A stretch of 64,000 bases of DNA from positions 85,628,827 through 85,692,826 of the forward strand of contig CM060892.1 of the NCBI GenBank assembly GCA_030762935.1, given 5' to 3'. This document shows positions 39,990 to 51,594 of the stretch, one piece after another. The translations under genes were made by a program, and so were the position numbers. The stretch's first letter is position 1; each line of letters opens with the position of its first letter. This DNA comes from Hymenopus coronatus. Its lineage: Eukaryota > Arthropoda > Insecta > Mantodea > Hymenopodidae. The notes below the pieces were generated by a model that saw nothing but the letters and a program-made list of their open reading frames with translations, did not search any database and was not told the DNA's origin.

Positions 39990-40639
39990 TCTTTCGATAC
40001 CGAGATTTCACCGAAAATGCTAGTTTTATGGTCCTCTGAATAAAAAAAAACATGTTTTAAGGAAAAGGTGCGCGCGCACACGTGCGTGGACAGAATAACT
40101 AAAAAACAAGTCGGTTAAATACCAAAAGAATATGTGATTTGATTATTGTTATTTGTATCTTTGAACCTCTTTATTAAAGGTTATTTTCTCTAGCCCGCGT
40201 GTGCAATGTACATAGTGGATAGAGAAGATATTGTATTCCACCAAAAAAGTCGATGTTGAGATTTCACCGAAATATATGTTTTGGGGTCCCCTGAGTACGA
40301 AAAAAAAATTAGGAAAAAGGTTAGTGTGCGTGTGTGTCTGTGGACAGCAAAGCTCAAAACTAAAAGACCGGTAAATACCAAACTTGATATTTGATTTTGG
40401 TATCTTCCAAGGATGCGACACGAAGATTTTCAAGAAAATTCCCCCACCACAAACTACCCTTTATATGGAAAATTTTTCGAAAATTTCGATTTTCCCAAAA
40501 ATATCAAACGGTTTTGACTAAAATATCGTATATTAAAGATATTTACATGACAAAATGCATATCTTGAATTTTCTGGGAATAGCCTCTGAAGACCTCTTTA
40601 TTCAGTGAATTTTGCCGAATGTTGCTTTACTGCTAAACC

Positions 40640-40684
<45 letters not shown>

Positions 40685-41085
40685 ACACTTAGTTTACAAA
40701 AAGTGTAGATCTCGCCAAAACACCCAATTTATGTCCTTTACGTTTTTGTTTTGGAGATAACCGTTTCCGAGATATTCCTTTGTATTGGCTTCAGTTGTAA
40801 AGTAATTTATAATTTTCTCAGAGAGGAAGTGTCCGTTTTTCTTTTTCTACAGCTGGTCAAGTAAAGAAGCGATTCGCAATGACAAACGCATAACAACAGC
40901 TTTTAAAACATTTGACTATCATTTTGGCATAGACGTTCCTTTAGTTCCCTTCTACTTAAGGAACTAAGCAACAAGAACATTATACTGTTGTTTGTCTCGA
41001 TTGACATGGTGTAGAAAGAAGAATAATCTTTTGTAAGAAGTTTGTATATAGAGCAGTTAGAGAAAGTCATGTAAGGTAACATCAG
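39990..41085 (+). repeat. Repeat X: 5' fragment followed by a full copy
   Basis: The fragment 39990-40135 has GATACCGAGATTTCACCG and the middle A run. The full copy 40180-41085 begins TTTTCTCTAGCCCGCG, has TTTCACCGAAATATATGTTTTGGGGTCCCC and GCGACACGAAGATTTTCAAG, and ends CAGTTAGAGAAAGTCATGT. An (AG)n tract of 39 bases lies at 40643-40681 where other copies read GTAAGAGATAGAC. Confidence 0.85.
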
Positions 41086-41694
41086 TTTTTTTATGCTATT
41101 TCTTGCATATGATTACATTATTGTTTTAGTATGCGTAAGCCACCTGTAACTTGAACTTGTAATACATTATACATTGTAAACATCTGTATTGTATAAATTA
41201 TGTCTAAAGCGGCAAGTTGCTGCAGTCTTACAATAAAAATCATTATGATATTGTTATTTATTCACTTATTTAAGTGTACTTTTATATGGATCTGATGGTT
41301 TATTAGACTCCAACTTCGATGTGTAGATATCAGGTAATTATTTTACTACCTATATTAGGAGTCAAACGCACTTAATCAAGTGCAAACTGATTACAACTAA
41401 TTTGCTTCTTATTTAATTCAACTAAATAAGAATAATTATTTATATCGAGAGGACCAGGTATTTAAAATAATTTTATTGATATTGAATTTTATTAATTTGA
41501 GTATTTCGGCAGAAGTAGATGTATGATATACCTACGAGACATTTCTGTATCATCAAACTAGCAAGGCTTAATAGCAACAAAAATACACCAGTATGCTAAT
41601 CACTTTTTGCAATTTAACTTTATTATTTATCAGATTTGACATTTTTATTTATCAATTAAAGTATATCTGGATCTTTCCTCTCCCCTCCCCTCTC
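41086..41694. other. AT-rich stretch, nothing recognised
   Basis: No frame of note and no repeat recognised. Confidence 0.5.
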
Positions 41695-42300
41695 TTCCCA
41701 TGCACGTAATAGGGGGAGAAGTTATTGCATTCCGCCCAAAAATTTGACACCGAAATTTCATCGGGAATACATATTTTGAGGACCTATATATTTAAAAATA
41801 ATTATTAGAATAAGATCTGAGTTTTTTTATAGTGTTTAATGCCTTTTTTACTTCATCGGCGGCAGGCGTTGACACTGATGATACATGGGTTGAAGATGGA
41901 GCGCCGGTAAATTGTGATGGCGGAGAAAACCCGCCTCTGCGCCGCTTTGTCCACCGCAAATCGCACATGCGGTCACCTGGGAGAGACAAGGAGTCTAACG
42001 GTGCGGCCCAAGGTTCTAGTGTACGTGTCAGCAAACAGCATAACTCAAATACGAAAAGTCAAATACGTAAATTGATGTTTATTTTTAAAATCTTCCAAAG
42101 TTGCGACACGAAGATTTTTAAGAGAATCCACCGCCCACCTATCAAGGGAAAATTTGTTGATATTCTTTATTTTCTCAAACATGGCTTTAAACGACTTTGA
42201 TTAAATAGTGTTTATTTAAGATATTCTCTTAACAAACCAAACGTTTATCTTGATTTTTCTGGGAAAAGCTTGTGGAGCCTGTTCATTCGGAAGGCATTTT
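41695..42300 (+). repeat. Repeat X, diverged copy with a GC-rich insertion
   Basis: X blocks lie at 41735-41800 and 42030-42290. Between them, 41825-42020 is a GC-rich insert of about 195 bases with CCTCTGCGCCGCTTTGTCC and GGTCACCTGGGAGAGACAAG, unlike X. It may be a short non-autonomous element; no clear target duplication was found. Confidence 0.6.
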
Positions 42301-42464
42301 ATATTATCTTGTATAAGTGGTATAATAGTTAAGCAATAGACGATAGACGATACATGCCGTCTTTAATTTATTCCAAATAACCTTATTGTGGCATAAATCA
42401 TTTTCGAGATATCCGTTGTTAATTGTTCAATACTTTTGTCATTCTTTGAAAATCCTGTCGATAT

Positions 42465-43075
42465 TCTTACTTTCTCTACACGTAGTATGTACATAGAGAG
42501 AAAGTGTCGTATTGCACCCAAAAATTCAAGACCAATATTTCACCGGAAATATATATGCTTGAGACCCCCTGAAACCAAAAAAGGCATTTTTAGAAAAATG
42601 TCCTTGTGTCTGTTTGTATGTGTGTCTATGAGAAGCATAGCTCAAACACCAAACTTGATATTTAAGTTCAGTATCTTCCAAGTATGCGACACGAAGATTT
42701 TCAAGAAAATCCCCCACCCCAAATTACCCTTTAAATGGAAAAAAATTCGAACATTTTAATTTTCTCAAAAATGGCTCTAACAATTTTGATTAAAATCTCT
42801 TATATTTCAGATATTTACTGACAAATAAAATGTATCTCTTGAACTTTCTGGGAATAACCTCTGAAGATCTCTATTCTGGATGATTTTTATTGAGTTTTAC
42901 ATAACTGGTAAACCGTAAGAGATAGACAAGAACTTACTACACAAAAAACGCATATCTCGATAAAACACACAGTTTATGTCGTGTAATTTATCTATTTTTT
43001 TTCGTGGAGATGGCCGTTTTCGGGATATTGCTTGTTATTGATTTCAGTTTTACAATACTTCGACACACATTATTA
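42465..43075 (+). repeat. Repeat X copy, 3' part diverged
   Basis: TTTCTCTACACGTAGTATGTACATAGAGAG at 42472, then TTTCACCGGAAATATA, GCGACACGAAGATTTTCAAG and ATCTCGATAAAAC-like blocks, up to GATTTCAGTTTTACAATAC. Beyond it, to about 43340, weak X-like similarity continues. Confidence 0.75.
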
Positions 43076-43384
43076 CTGAAATCTACAGAGCACTTCGTAA
43101 TTGAGAGCGTTTGATGAACTGACCAAAAATCTGGACTTATATTACACTTTAAGAAGGGATTTCAAATTTATGTCACTTAGGAAAATTGATACTAAATTCC
43201 CTCCAGCCCAAATACACGTTTACAGATCAAATTTCGTTATTTTTGTTTTCCGAAAGAATGTTTTGATTTTATTAAACTAAATATGATATATTTCACGTAT
43301 TGGCATGACATACAAAATCTATATCCGCAGTTCTATGCATATAGCTTATGAATTGCATGTGTAGGAAGGTATACATAGATATTG

Positions 43385-44130
43385 GTGTGTACATATAACC
43401 GAGGTCGTAGGTAGGACAGCGGTTCAAATCATACTAGATCCATCCTTCCTGAGAATTTACAGGTTTTCTCCAGTGCTCATAACTGGCAAATGCCGGAATG
43501 GTGTGTGTGTGTGTGTAATGTCGGAGGGGACTCCACACTACAACCAGAGGCTAATCGTACTCCAGACCTCAGAAGGAGAGGGGCAGCCGAAACTGGACCG
43601 CGGGGATGGGCCATTGTAGAGGGCCCATTAGATATTCCAATCAGTTTTACGCTAGGAACCCGCGCCTAAAGTCTGACTAATTCGCTGAGTCTACAGACAA
43701 TTTCCAAGGCCATCTCGCCGCCGAGAGCGCAATCATCACCACAAGAGGGCGCAACCACCGCAGTCCTCGCCAACACTGACAGCTCTGAAAGGGTTCGGTT
43801 GGATGAAGTGGAGTTGAAATCGGGGGAATGAAGAAACTTCCCCACCATGTGCCTAGTGACCCGGGAAAACCTCCGAAAACATCCATGGACCAGAGATTTA
43901 AGCCGCGGGAATCAATCCCACGACCTCCTGAATGCCAGTCACAGACAAACGAACAACAGTCTCGGCTTGCTGGTAGTTCTCTAAACAGGTCTGGACCGAG
44001 CGTGGTGTCGCCGCAGTAAGGAATCCGGAAAGTCCTGCGTTCGATCCCCGGTGACCGACCACTCTGATCCATGGTTTTTCGTGGTTTCCTTGCGAATGCT
44101 GGAGTGATTTCTCGCCTACGACAGTGTGAC
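43385..44130. mobile_element. Cluster of at least three tRNA-like SINEs
   Basis: Plus-oriented unit at 43385-43510 (B box CGGTTCAAATCAT, then TTTTCTCCAGTGCTCATAAC), minus-oriented unit at 43830-43955 (minus strand GGGATTGATTCCC, then GGTTTTCCCGGGTCAC), and plus-oriented unit at 43980-44120 (GCGTTCGATCCCC, then TTTTTCGTGGTTTCC). The last two face each other. A shared body with TTTTC(T/C)C(C) GGTTT and GGCAAATGCCGGAAT-like sequence is seen in arthropod SINEs. 43520-43820 between them is GC-rich and unidentified. Confidence 0.55.
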
Positions 44131-44430
44131 CATGTTCGTGGTGATTGACGGTGCGGACAGATGCCGCGGATGCATGTCCAATAGAAAGACCCCTCCGGTG
44201 GATGCAAGACCGATGGGTCGCTTGCACGTCCTCTCTGGTGTCCCGGCAGTGAGATGCATCATTGGGCTTGGAAACGTTAGGGACTTCCGAGACAGGTGGT
44301 CTGTCTGCCTGCGACCTGTGGCGTCCTATGGCTCCTTCTGTTTATCCCATCATCCTGGGGGATGTTAGCCACAACAATATCTGCATAGATGCGGTGCTCA
44401 AGATGTGCACCTCTATTGTTTACCCTTTAA
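44131..44430. other. GC-richer stretch, unidentified
   Basis: An 80-codon plus frame (44126-44368) shows no known motif. It might belong to the SINE cluster to its left. Confidence 0.3.
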
Positions 44431-44455
44431 CCCTTTGGGCCTGAGCGTTTTCTTC
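44431..44455 (+). other. piggyBac-like terminal sequence (tentative)
   Basis: TTAA followed by CCCTTTGGGCCTGAGCG has the form of a piggyBac-type end in its TTAA target. No matching opposite end was found downstream, so it may be a single-end relic or chance. Confidence 0.25.
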
Positions 44456-44794
44456 CCATATTTCCTTTCCCAATTATAATAGTTTCATCAGCGTCCATGT
44501 AAGAACGGGTGAAATAATAGTATCACAAAATTATGTCTAAAATTATTGCTATTCCCTGGTCTTCTTCTGCGTGTCCAACATTTTAAGCAAAATTCTGTTA
44601 CATGTAATGTCATTCTTTGGTTTCCCCTTAGCTAGTGTTAGTAACATAGTGCATCGAGTTGCTTTTTAAGCAGTTGAATGCTTTTTAAACGACTTTTGTT
44701 TTAACACAGTGGCTTTACCCACTTCAAATAATTCCTAGAGAATATCATATTCTAAAAGAGAAAGAAGATAGGAACAACTTCCACTAGTTCGCGT

Positions 44795-44930
44795 TTTAGG
44801 AGTCTAACCCTCGCCCTAAGATTCGGCTTCGATTCCGGTCAGTAAAAGTTGCTTGAGTAGAGTTTTCTCTTCCCCTGAAAAGGTTACTTTCAGCTCGGTG
44901 ACCGTTGGTGCCATCATTTTTTAATTTTAT
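44795..44930 (+). mobile_element. tRNA-derived SINE, diverged
   Basis: AGGAGTCTAACCCTCGCCCT and GGCTTCGATTCCGGTC (B-box-like), then TCTTCCCCTGAAAAGG. Confidence 0.45.
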
Positions 44931-45224
44931 TTGTCACATTCAGGGATAGGAAGCGTTATGCTCTAATAATCCCTTTAGTGTGTATGCATTTAAGCAACGA
45001 GAACTTCTATAATATGCCCATATTAAAGTAGTAAGATATATTGGTATAAAATAAAAAGTTAGGCATTTTTATGTAATCTCCCATTGATAAAAGTATTATG
45101 GAAACATATGAATTATTTAACTCATTAAAATATCTTTAATGCTGAGAGTTATGATTTACTTTCCTTAAAATGAAAAAAAAAAAAATCACAATAAATAACG
45201 GAACTCACATATTTTAACTTTCTT

Positions 45225-46045
45225 TAGCCCCGTATGTACAATGTACATAGGGATAGAGAAGTATTGTATTGCACCCAAAAATTCGATACCGAGGTTTCAC
45301 CAGAAATATATGTTTTAGGGTCCCCTGTATAAAAAAAAAAAACATTTACACAAAAAGGTCCGTGTGTCTGTGAACACACACGAAAAGTCAGTAACATACC
45401 AAACTTGATATTTAAGTTTAGTATCTTCCAGGGATGCGACACGAAGCTTTTGAGAAAAATCCCCCCACCCCCAACTACCCTTTGCAGGGAATTTTTTTCG
45501 AAAATGTTGATTTCCTCAAGAATGGCTCTAACGATTTTGATTAAAATATCACATATTAAAGACATTTACCTGACAAACAAAATGTATATCTTGAATTTTT
45601 TGGGAATAGCCTCTGGATGAATTTTACGAAATTTTGAATAACTGCTAAACCATAAGAGATAGACAAAAACTTACTACAAAAAATGTAGATCACGTTAAAA
45701 CACACAATTTATGTTATATACATTTTTTTCTTGGAGTTCATCGTTTTTGAGAGGTTCCTTGTTTTTGGTTTCTGCTATGAAAAACGTATACTTTTCTCAT
45801 ACAGGAATTTGTCAACTGCTGTCCATACAAACAAAGGAACTTCAGTGACATGGCAACCAGCTTTTGACTATCACTCTAACCTATGGTACTCCCTTATTTG
45901 GCTTCTACTTACAAGGAAGCAAGTAATAAGACTATTTCTGCTAATTTTTTCTGATTAGCATGAAGTAAATAGAAGTATAAGCTTTTTAAGAATAATTTGT
46001 TGCAGAGATGTAGAGAAAGTCATGTGAATGGAACACGTCCGATTT
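45225..46045 (+). repeat. Repeat X, full copy
   Basis: Begins TTTCTTTAGCCCCGTATGTACAATGTACATAGGG, followed by GATACCGAGGTTTCACC, GGGTCCCCTG, GCGACACGAAGCTTTTGAG, ATTTTGATTAAAATATCACATA, GGGAATAGCCTC, GTTTTTGAGAGGTTCC and AGGAAGCAAGTAATAAGAC. Ends GTAGAGAAAGTCATGTGAATGG. Confidence 0.9.
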
Positions 46046-46124
46046 TTGTAACACAATCCACGTTTTCCTTCCCTATATTCGTACCCTTCCAGGTACCAAA
46101 TTTAATTTGGAGGCAGTGTTATAC

Positions 46125-47165
46125 ATTTTTTACTTCCTCTGCATGTACTATGTACATAGTGTATAGAGAAGGTAGGGTAATGTACCCAAAAATTCGATAC
46201 CGAAATTTCACCAGAAGTAAGTACATCCTGAATCAAAAAAAAAAAACAACACATTTTTGAAATGTGTGTGTGTGTGCGTGCGACTGTGGACAGCATAGCT
46301 CCAAAACGAAGAGACCGTTAATACCAAACTTGGCATCGTCCAAGGATGCGATATGAAGACTTTCAAGAAAATCTCATCACCCCAAACTACCCTTTACATG
46401 AAACATTTTTTGAACATTTTCATTTTCTCAAAAATGGCTCTAACAATTTTGATTAAAATACCGTATGTTTAAGATATTTTTATGACAAACGAAATGTATA
46501 ACTTGAATTCTCTGGGAATATCTTCTGAAGACCTCTTCATTCTGGATGACTTTTGTATAATAGGTAAACCGTAAGATATACAAAAACTTAACTACATAAT
46601 ACATAATGAAAAAATGTAGATCTCATTAAAAACACACAATTTATCTCGTATATATATAATTTTTTTTTTTTTTTTCTTTGGTAGAGCTAACTGTTTTCGA
46701 GATATTCCGGATTATAGGTTTCAATTTTAGCCACTTAAACTTTTCTCAAACGGGAAGACATCTTTCTTCTCGTTTCTCGTTTGTTTACCGAACCCCAATT
46801 GTTTCACACATCGACCTGCTTTTAAAGGACAGACTATCGGTTAAGCCTGTGCATTTTCTTATTTCCCTTATACTTACAAGGAAGCTAGTAATAAGACTAA
46901 TTCTGTTAATGTTTAACTTGATTAGTATGATGTGAATAAACGATTAATGTTTTGAATAAAAAGGTTTTGTTTGCGGAACAGCTAGAGGATATCATGTGAA
47001 TGGAATACTTTAGATTTTAACTCTTCTACTTACAAGGCTCCAAGTAACAAGGACAATTTCTGCTAATGTTTATATCGATGCATGATGTAGATAGAATAAG
47101 TTTTTTAACAATAATTTGTAACAGAGATGTAGAGAAAGCCATGTGAATGGAACACATAAGATTTT
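46125..47165 (+). repeat. Repeat X, full copy plus an extra 3' end
   Basis: The full unit starts at the palindrome GCATGTACTATGTACATAGTG (46141) and ends at ATATCATGTGAATGG (46989-47003). A second 3' end (47020-47165, TACAAGGCTCCAAGTAACAAG to GTAGAGAAAGCCATGTG) follows in the same orientation, giving a partial head-to-tail series with the preceding copy. Confidence 0.85.
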
Positions 47166-47284
47166 TTTAAAATTTGTTTCAGTTATATATTAAATAAAAA
47201 TTAAAAACAACTAAGGTCATATTGGGGGCTTTGCATTAGAAATAACTCGTTTGTAGGTTCTTTACGTTGGGTTTAAATCGTTTT

Positions 47285-47440
47285 ATTTTCCTTAAACCCA
47301 CACATTCACTCTCAGACTGTATGGGTAGGGGATAATTCTGGTTAAAAAAAAAAATTCTCCGCCCCAATCGGGATTCGAACCCGGGATCTTCAGATGAGAA
47401 GTTAGCTCGCTGGTCACTCGACCTCGGAGGCAGGCGGTAT
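47285..47440 (-). mobile_element. S2 SINE
   Basis: CACATTCACTCTCAGACTG, GGGGATAATTCTGG and CCGCCCCAATCGGGATTCGAACCC on the plus strand. The minus strand gives a good B box GGGTTCGAATCCC and an A-box-like CGAGTGACCAGCGAGC. Second copy at 38505. Confidence 0.75.
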
Positions 47441-47499
47441 AAAAATGTAGTGTGTGCCTACGAGATCTGCTAGACCCGTGGTGAGCCTAGGTGTAGCTT

Positions 47500-48600
47500 C
47501 TGTGTACCTACCCTGGTAATGGCTTAACCACAGGAATGAGGTGGAGGGTTAAGGTTTTGTAATTTGAGATATCGGGTGATGATGTTAAGGAGGTAGCGCT
47601 AGATAGGCTCCTCGAACGGTTGCGTTTTTCAGGTGCAGCTATGCTCCGCTGGTGTTTAATTTGATGAACATTATTTTTGTTGGAGAATTTTGATTGACCA
47701 CTCTCAGTGGTGGGAGGGGGGGGAGTACTTGGTTCAGCTAATTTGCTGTGGGCTGGTTTGAAGCCGTTGTTACCGGGGGTGCCCGCAAGCCATGCGGGGA
47801 ACCCGGTACCGCATATACCTGCGTTCAATGGGTAAGTACTCCCCCAGCGATCTGACAATTGCGTTCTCGTGTTCGCCCAATATGTCTTAAAATTTCTGAG
47901 CCCGGCACCTTATAACATCTTCCACGTATAGGAGGGCCGAAGCTTCATGTAGTAGCCTCAAAGGGAAACGTCGACATACAGAATAGATAGACCGGAGTCC
48001 TCTATTCTGTATCCGCTGCAACCAGAGAAGCTAGGAGTCTGCTGCCATACTCCACACTTCGCAGGCGTATAGCATCAGGGGTTTGAAGCCGTTGTTACCG
48101 GGGGTGCCCGCAAGCCATGCGGGGAACCCGATACTGCCTATACCGGCGTTCAATGGGTAAGCACTCCCCCAGCGATCTGACAATTGCGTTCTCGTGTTCG
48201 CCCAATCTGGCGTAGAATTTTTGAGCCCGGCGCCTAATAACATCTTCCACATATGGGATGGCCGAAGCTTCATGTAGTAGCCTCAAAGGGAAACGTCGAC
48301 ATACAGAATAGATAGCCGGAGTCCTCTATTCTGTATCCACTGCAACCAGAGAAGCTAGGAGTCTGCTGCCATACCCCACACTTCGCAGGCGTATAGCATC
48401 AGGGGGACAATGGGCGCCTTGAAAAGACATAATTTTAAGTGAACCGGCATTTGGGAGGATAGGGCAGGGTAAAGGGCGGCCACCGCCCCCTTCGCTCTGT
48501 CTGACGTTCCGCGCATTTGTTCACGAAAAGTAGCCCTTATCAAGAGTGACGCCTAGGTATTTGATGGAATTACCTCATTCTATCCTCTGGCCTTGGTAGG
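47500..48600 (-). pseudogene. LINE reverse-transcriptase C-terminal fragment
   Basis: On the minus strand from 48590: IKYLGVTLDKG, a frameshift, ATFREQM and RAKGAVAALYPALSSQM, then KAPIVPLMLYACEVWGMAADS. It continues LLHEASAIPYVEDVIRRRAQ and ENAIVRSLGECLPIERRY. This is the region after the RT catalytic core (motif E, thumb and connector) in Jockey/CR1-type LINEs; it is a different family from the left-hand array. No catalytic core or 5' half is present, so it is a 5'-truncated or deleted copy. Part of it is tandemly duplicated, and the last 116 codons (47858-47508) give a Ser/Pro-rich tail. Confidence 0.75.
47755..48404. repeat. 325-bp tandem duplication within the LINE fragment
   Basis: Unit 47755-48079 is repeated at 48080-48404, both running from GGTTTGAAGCCGTTGTTACC to GCGTATAGCATCAGGG. 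Units differ by several substitutions, so the duplication is not new. Confidence 0.9.
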
Positions 48601-48815
48601 AAAAGTTGGGTTACTGGATAAAATTGTAGTGTTATCATGCCAGCCTCTAGTACACAAGGTCGCGGTTTCAAACACAGCAGAAATGTATGGATTTTTTTCT
48701 GATATAAAAATCCTTATGGCTTCCTTCAGAAAAAAAAGTAAAGCCGTAGACCCTGTGTAATACTTATTTTCGCATAAAAGGACTCCATATTAGGCAAAAT
48801 TCCACCATTTCGCTC
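48592..48815 (+). mobile_element. S1 SINE, diverged
   Basis: TGTAGTGTTATCATGCCAGCC (A-box area), GGTCGCGGTTTCAAACAC (B box), ATAAAAATCCTTATGGCTTCCTTC and the body GTAAAGCCGTAGACCC; the 3' third is lost. Confidence 0.7.
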
Positions 48816-49029
48816 CGCAAAGTCGTATTTTCATCTTAGTGACATCTATGGGCGAAAAGCTGATCGTTCGTTACCATGTGTGCATAGTGATGAAATCGCG
48901 AATTAGAATTTGCACCATCTAAGAAAACACCGCTAGGTGTCCCAAAATATACCGATTGGCGTGATAGAATTTGCAATCGAAATATGCGCATATATAAAAC
49001 GATATAACCGATCGCAGGTTCAGTTTTAA
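48816..49029. other. Unidentified stretch
   Basis: Rich in short AT/CG mixed sequence; a 70-codon minus frame (48836-49048) has no motif. Confidence 0.3.
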
Positions 49030-49265
49030 ACTGCGTAACTTTTCTCAAACGGGTTCACTTTTAATTTCATCTCGCTTTTGTTTTACTGGTAATGTAAAGC
49101 GAACCGAACTTCAGTTGTTCACATTGACCAGTTTTTAAAAGATTTGATTAATCACTTTATTGATTACCTTATTTCCCTTTTGCTTTTACAAAACATTATT
49201 CTTTTGAACAGTTTTCAGAGCAGGTAGAGAAGGTCATGCGGATGGAACACATCAGATTTTTGTGC
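49030..49265 (+). repeat. Repeat X, 3' end only
   Basis: From TAACTTTTCTCAAACGGG to AGGTAGAGAAGGTCATGCGGATGG, matching the last quarter of X units. Confidence 0.75.
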
Positions 49266-49369
49266 CATATACAAAGGAAGAAACGTATCGCTGTTTTAAC
49301 CCAACGTATAATTAGAAATAATCAAGTGTGAAGTCCCTTATAAAGGGTAAAGAGTAGACAACTGAAGTG

Positions 49370-49690
49370 GACACTTCGTGCACTGCGACCTACGCAGACC
49401 TATTATGGCTAAAACCTCCCAGAAGGGAATGAAGAAGGGGGAATGCCGCAGGCATACAGGCTACAGAGACACACAGAAGTCCCTAACATTTCCAAACCCA
49501 ACTATGTCTCACTGCCAGAGCCGCCAGAGGGGGCGATCAAGCGACTCGTCGGCCTGTCAGTCCCCCCCCCCCCCGCAGTGTCCGAGAGAGCCGGTTCCCA
49601 TGGCCGCGCTCGCCAAAGCGTCTCGCAGGGAATCGTGGGTTCGAGTCCCGCCTTGGGCATGGGTGTTATATGTTTGTGTATGTGTGTGTA
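49370..49690 (+). mobile_element. tRNA-like SINE with poly(C) tract
   Basis: GCTCGCCAAAGCGTCTCGC and TGGGTTCGAGTCCCGCC (B box) lie at 49608-49655. Upstream is a GC-rich body with GCCGCCAGAGGGGGCG and a C run at 49562-49574. The head is interrupted compared with a tRNA, so this is not a tRNA gene. 49690-49985 holds nothing recognised. Confidence 0.45.
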
Positions 49691-49987
49691 AAAAGTAAAA
49701 CAGAAATTCAGTAATCATACAATAATCAAAGTAAACAAATTAGGTAAATAAAAAGTAGGGTATACAGCGTTGGAGTCCCGATCAGAATCCAGAACTGTAT
49801 TTAAAAAAAAAAGAGGAGTATCTTCCCATTCAGGTGCATCCGCACCAGCTGCCCTGTCATCACTACGAACTTGGAACCGCACCTGAGAGATGAGAAGGAA
49901 ACGCAATTAATGGGGATATGATGGAAAGGAAATCGTGGTAGATGAGAAACCATAGCAACATTCGCCTGCCGATTGTGGTGAAACCAT

Positions 49988-50272
49988 CGCCCTCCGTGGT
50001 GTAATGGTTACCATGCTTACTTCATATACCCAAGGTCGCGGGTTCAAACCCGGCAGAGGACGATAAATTTTTTCGGGTGTAAAAATCCTTAGCATGGCTT
50101 CCTTCGGAAGGGAAGTAAAGCGGCGGGTCCCGTGTCGTAGATTTACGGCACGTAAAAGAACCTCAAGCCTGATAGAGAGGCCTCTGAGCAAAATTAAGCG
50201 GTCTTTCACGCCCAGTATAGAATGGGACGCTGAGAACCACAGCAGTTAAAGAGCGTCCATAAATAAATAACA
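49988..50272 (+). mobile_element. S1 SINE, near full-length
   Basis: Head CGCCCTCCGTGGTGTAATGG (A box) and GGTCGCGGGTTCAAACCCGG (B box); body TCCTTAGCATGGCTTCCTTC, GGAAGGGAAGTAAAGC, CGTGTCGTAGATTTACGGCA and AGCGGTCTTTCACGCCC; tail GAGCGTCCATAAATAAATAA. Best reference copy together with 53178-53471. Confidence 0.85.
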
Positions 50273-50274
50273 CG

Positions 50275-50345
50275 CCAACGCCGAAGATTCAACCCGGGAC
50301 CTTCCGGATGCGAGTCGCACACGCTACCGTGGCGCCACTTCGTTC
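50275..50345 (-). mobile_element. tRNA-like SINE head
   Basis: The minus strand GTGGCGCCACGGTAGCGTGT (A-box area) and GGTCCCGGGTTGAATC (B box), directly adjoining the S1 tail. The region 50346-50780 beyond it is not recognised. Confidence 0.5.
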
Positions 50346-50784
50346 TTAAGGTCCTATTAACTTTGAGGCACAAGCGATGCAGTAAACCAGGAACAAACAA
50401 AAGCACAACACAAAGCGTTCAAGGTGACAATATATATTAGCATGCTATCAATGTCTCCAGAACTAGTTTGCAGGAGGAGGAGTTTTCGTTCCGAAGCTGC
50501 GTATTTCCAACCAATTAGTTCACAAGCACATGAAAAGCAAATGCATTCCTGCTCGGGGCACGTCAGCGCCCAAAACAAACGGTGGCTGTTGAAAATAAGG
50601 GTGGCATTCCTGCATAATTCCGTGTAAAATCACCAGCTCTCTTACACACAAAGGGCAGTGGCTTCTAGCCAGCCAGATCTACGTCAGAGGAAGACACGAT
50701 GGACAGGTATTCTCTTTGCTGGATAAACAACAATAAAACTTCCATACCAGCCCACTTAGCACCGTCAACAGCCCAAAGATATAT

Positions 50785-51562
50785 GTGCTACATTCACATG
50801 ACTTTCATCATTATTTCTTCTACAAACTATTCTTAAAAAAATTTATTATTCTGCCTCAATTTAATTATATCCGAATATTTTCAAAAAATGCATCGTGTAC
50901 AGTGTTTTATTACAATAATGAAATTACAGAATTAAAAAAATCGGATGTGTTCCATTCACATGTCTTTCTCTACAATTCTATAATAAATTATTACTAAACA
51001 GCTTATTCTTCTACATCATGCACTTCATGTTAATCGGGATAAACATTAGCAGAAATGGTCTTAGTACTTGCTTTCTTGTAAGTAGAAGGGAACTAGGGGA
51101 ATACACAAGCTTAAGTCATCCTCCATGGTCTAGACGTAACATACTAGCCTCTGGTTCCTAAGATCGTGGGTTCAAACTTGGCGGAGGGCGATGGCTTTTT
51201 TTCGGCATAAAAATAATTAGCATGGCTTCCTTCGGAAGTAAAGTAAAGCTGTTAGTCCTGTGTCGTAAAACCTCATGCTGAGAGGCAGAACTGAACAAAA
51301 TTAACCGGTCTTTCACGCCCAATTTAGAATGGGACACTAAGACCGCATCAGTTATAGATCGTCCATAGCACTCAATTTCATTAGGCTAAAGCGATTGTCA
51401 ACTCTTTTAAAATCTGGTTGCTATATGATAGAAATTCGCTTCTTTGTATGGCCAGGAGTTGTCAAATTCCCGTATGAGAAAAGTTTAAGAATTTTAAAAG
51501 TGAAACCAACAGCAATATTTCGGAATTGGTTAAATTCACGCAAAAAATGCATGGTATATTTA

Positions 51563-51594
<32 letters not shown>

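Noticed and set aside
45225..47165. Protein-coding potential of repeat X
   Set aside because: Small frames in X copies are in different places and strands and carry stops in other copies; no frame is conserved.
49608..49656. Functional tRNA gene
   Set aside because: A and B boxes are present but no closed acceptor stem or normal anticodon arm; read as SINE. The same applies to 30190-30400 and 47285-47440.
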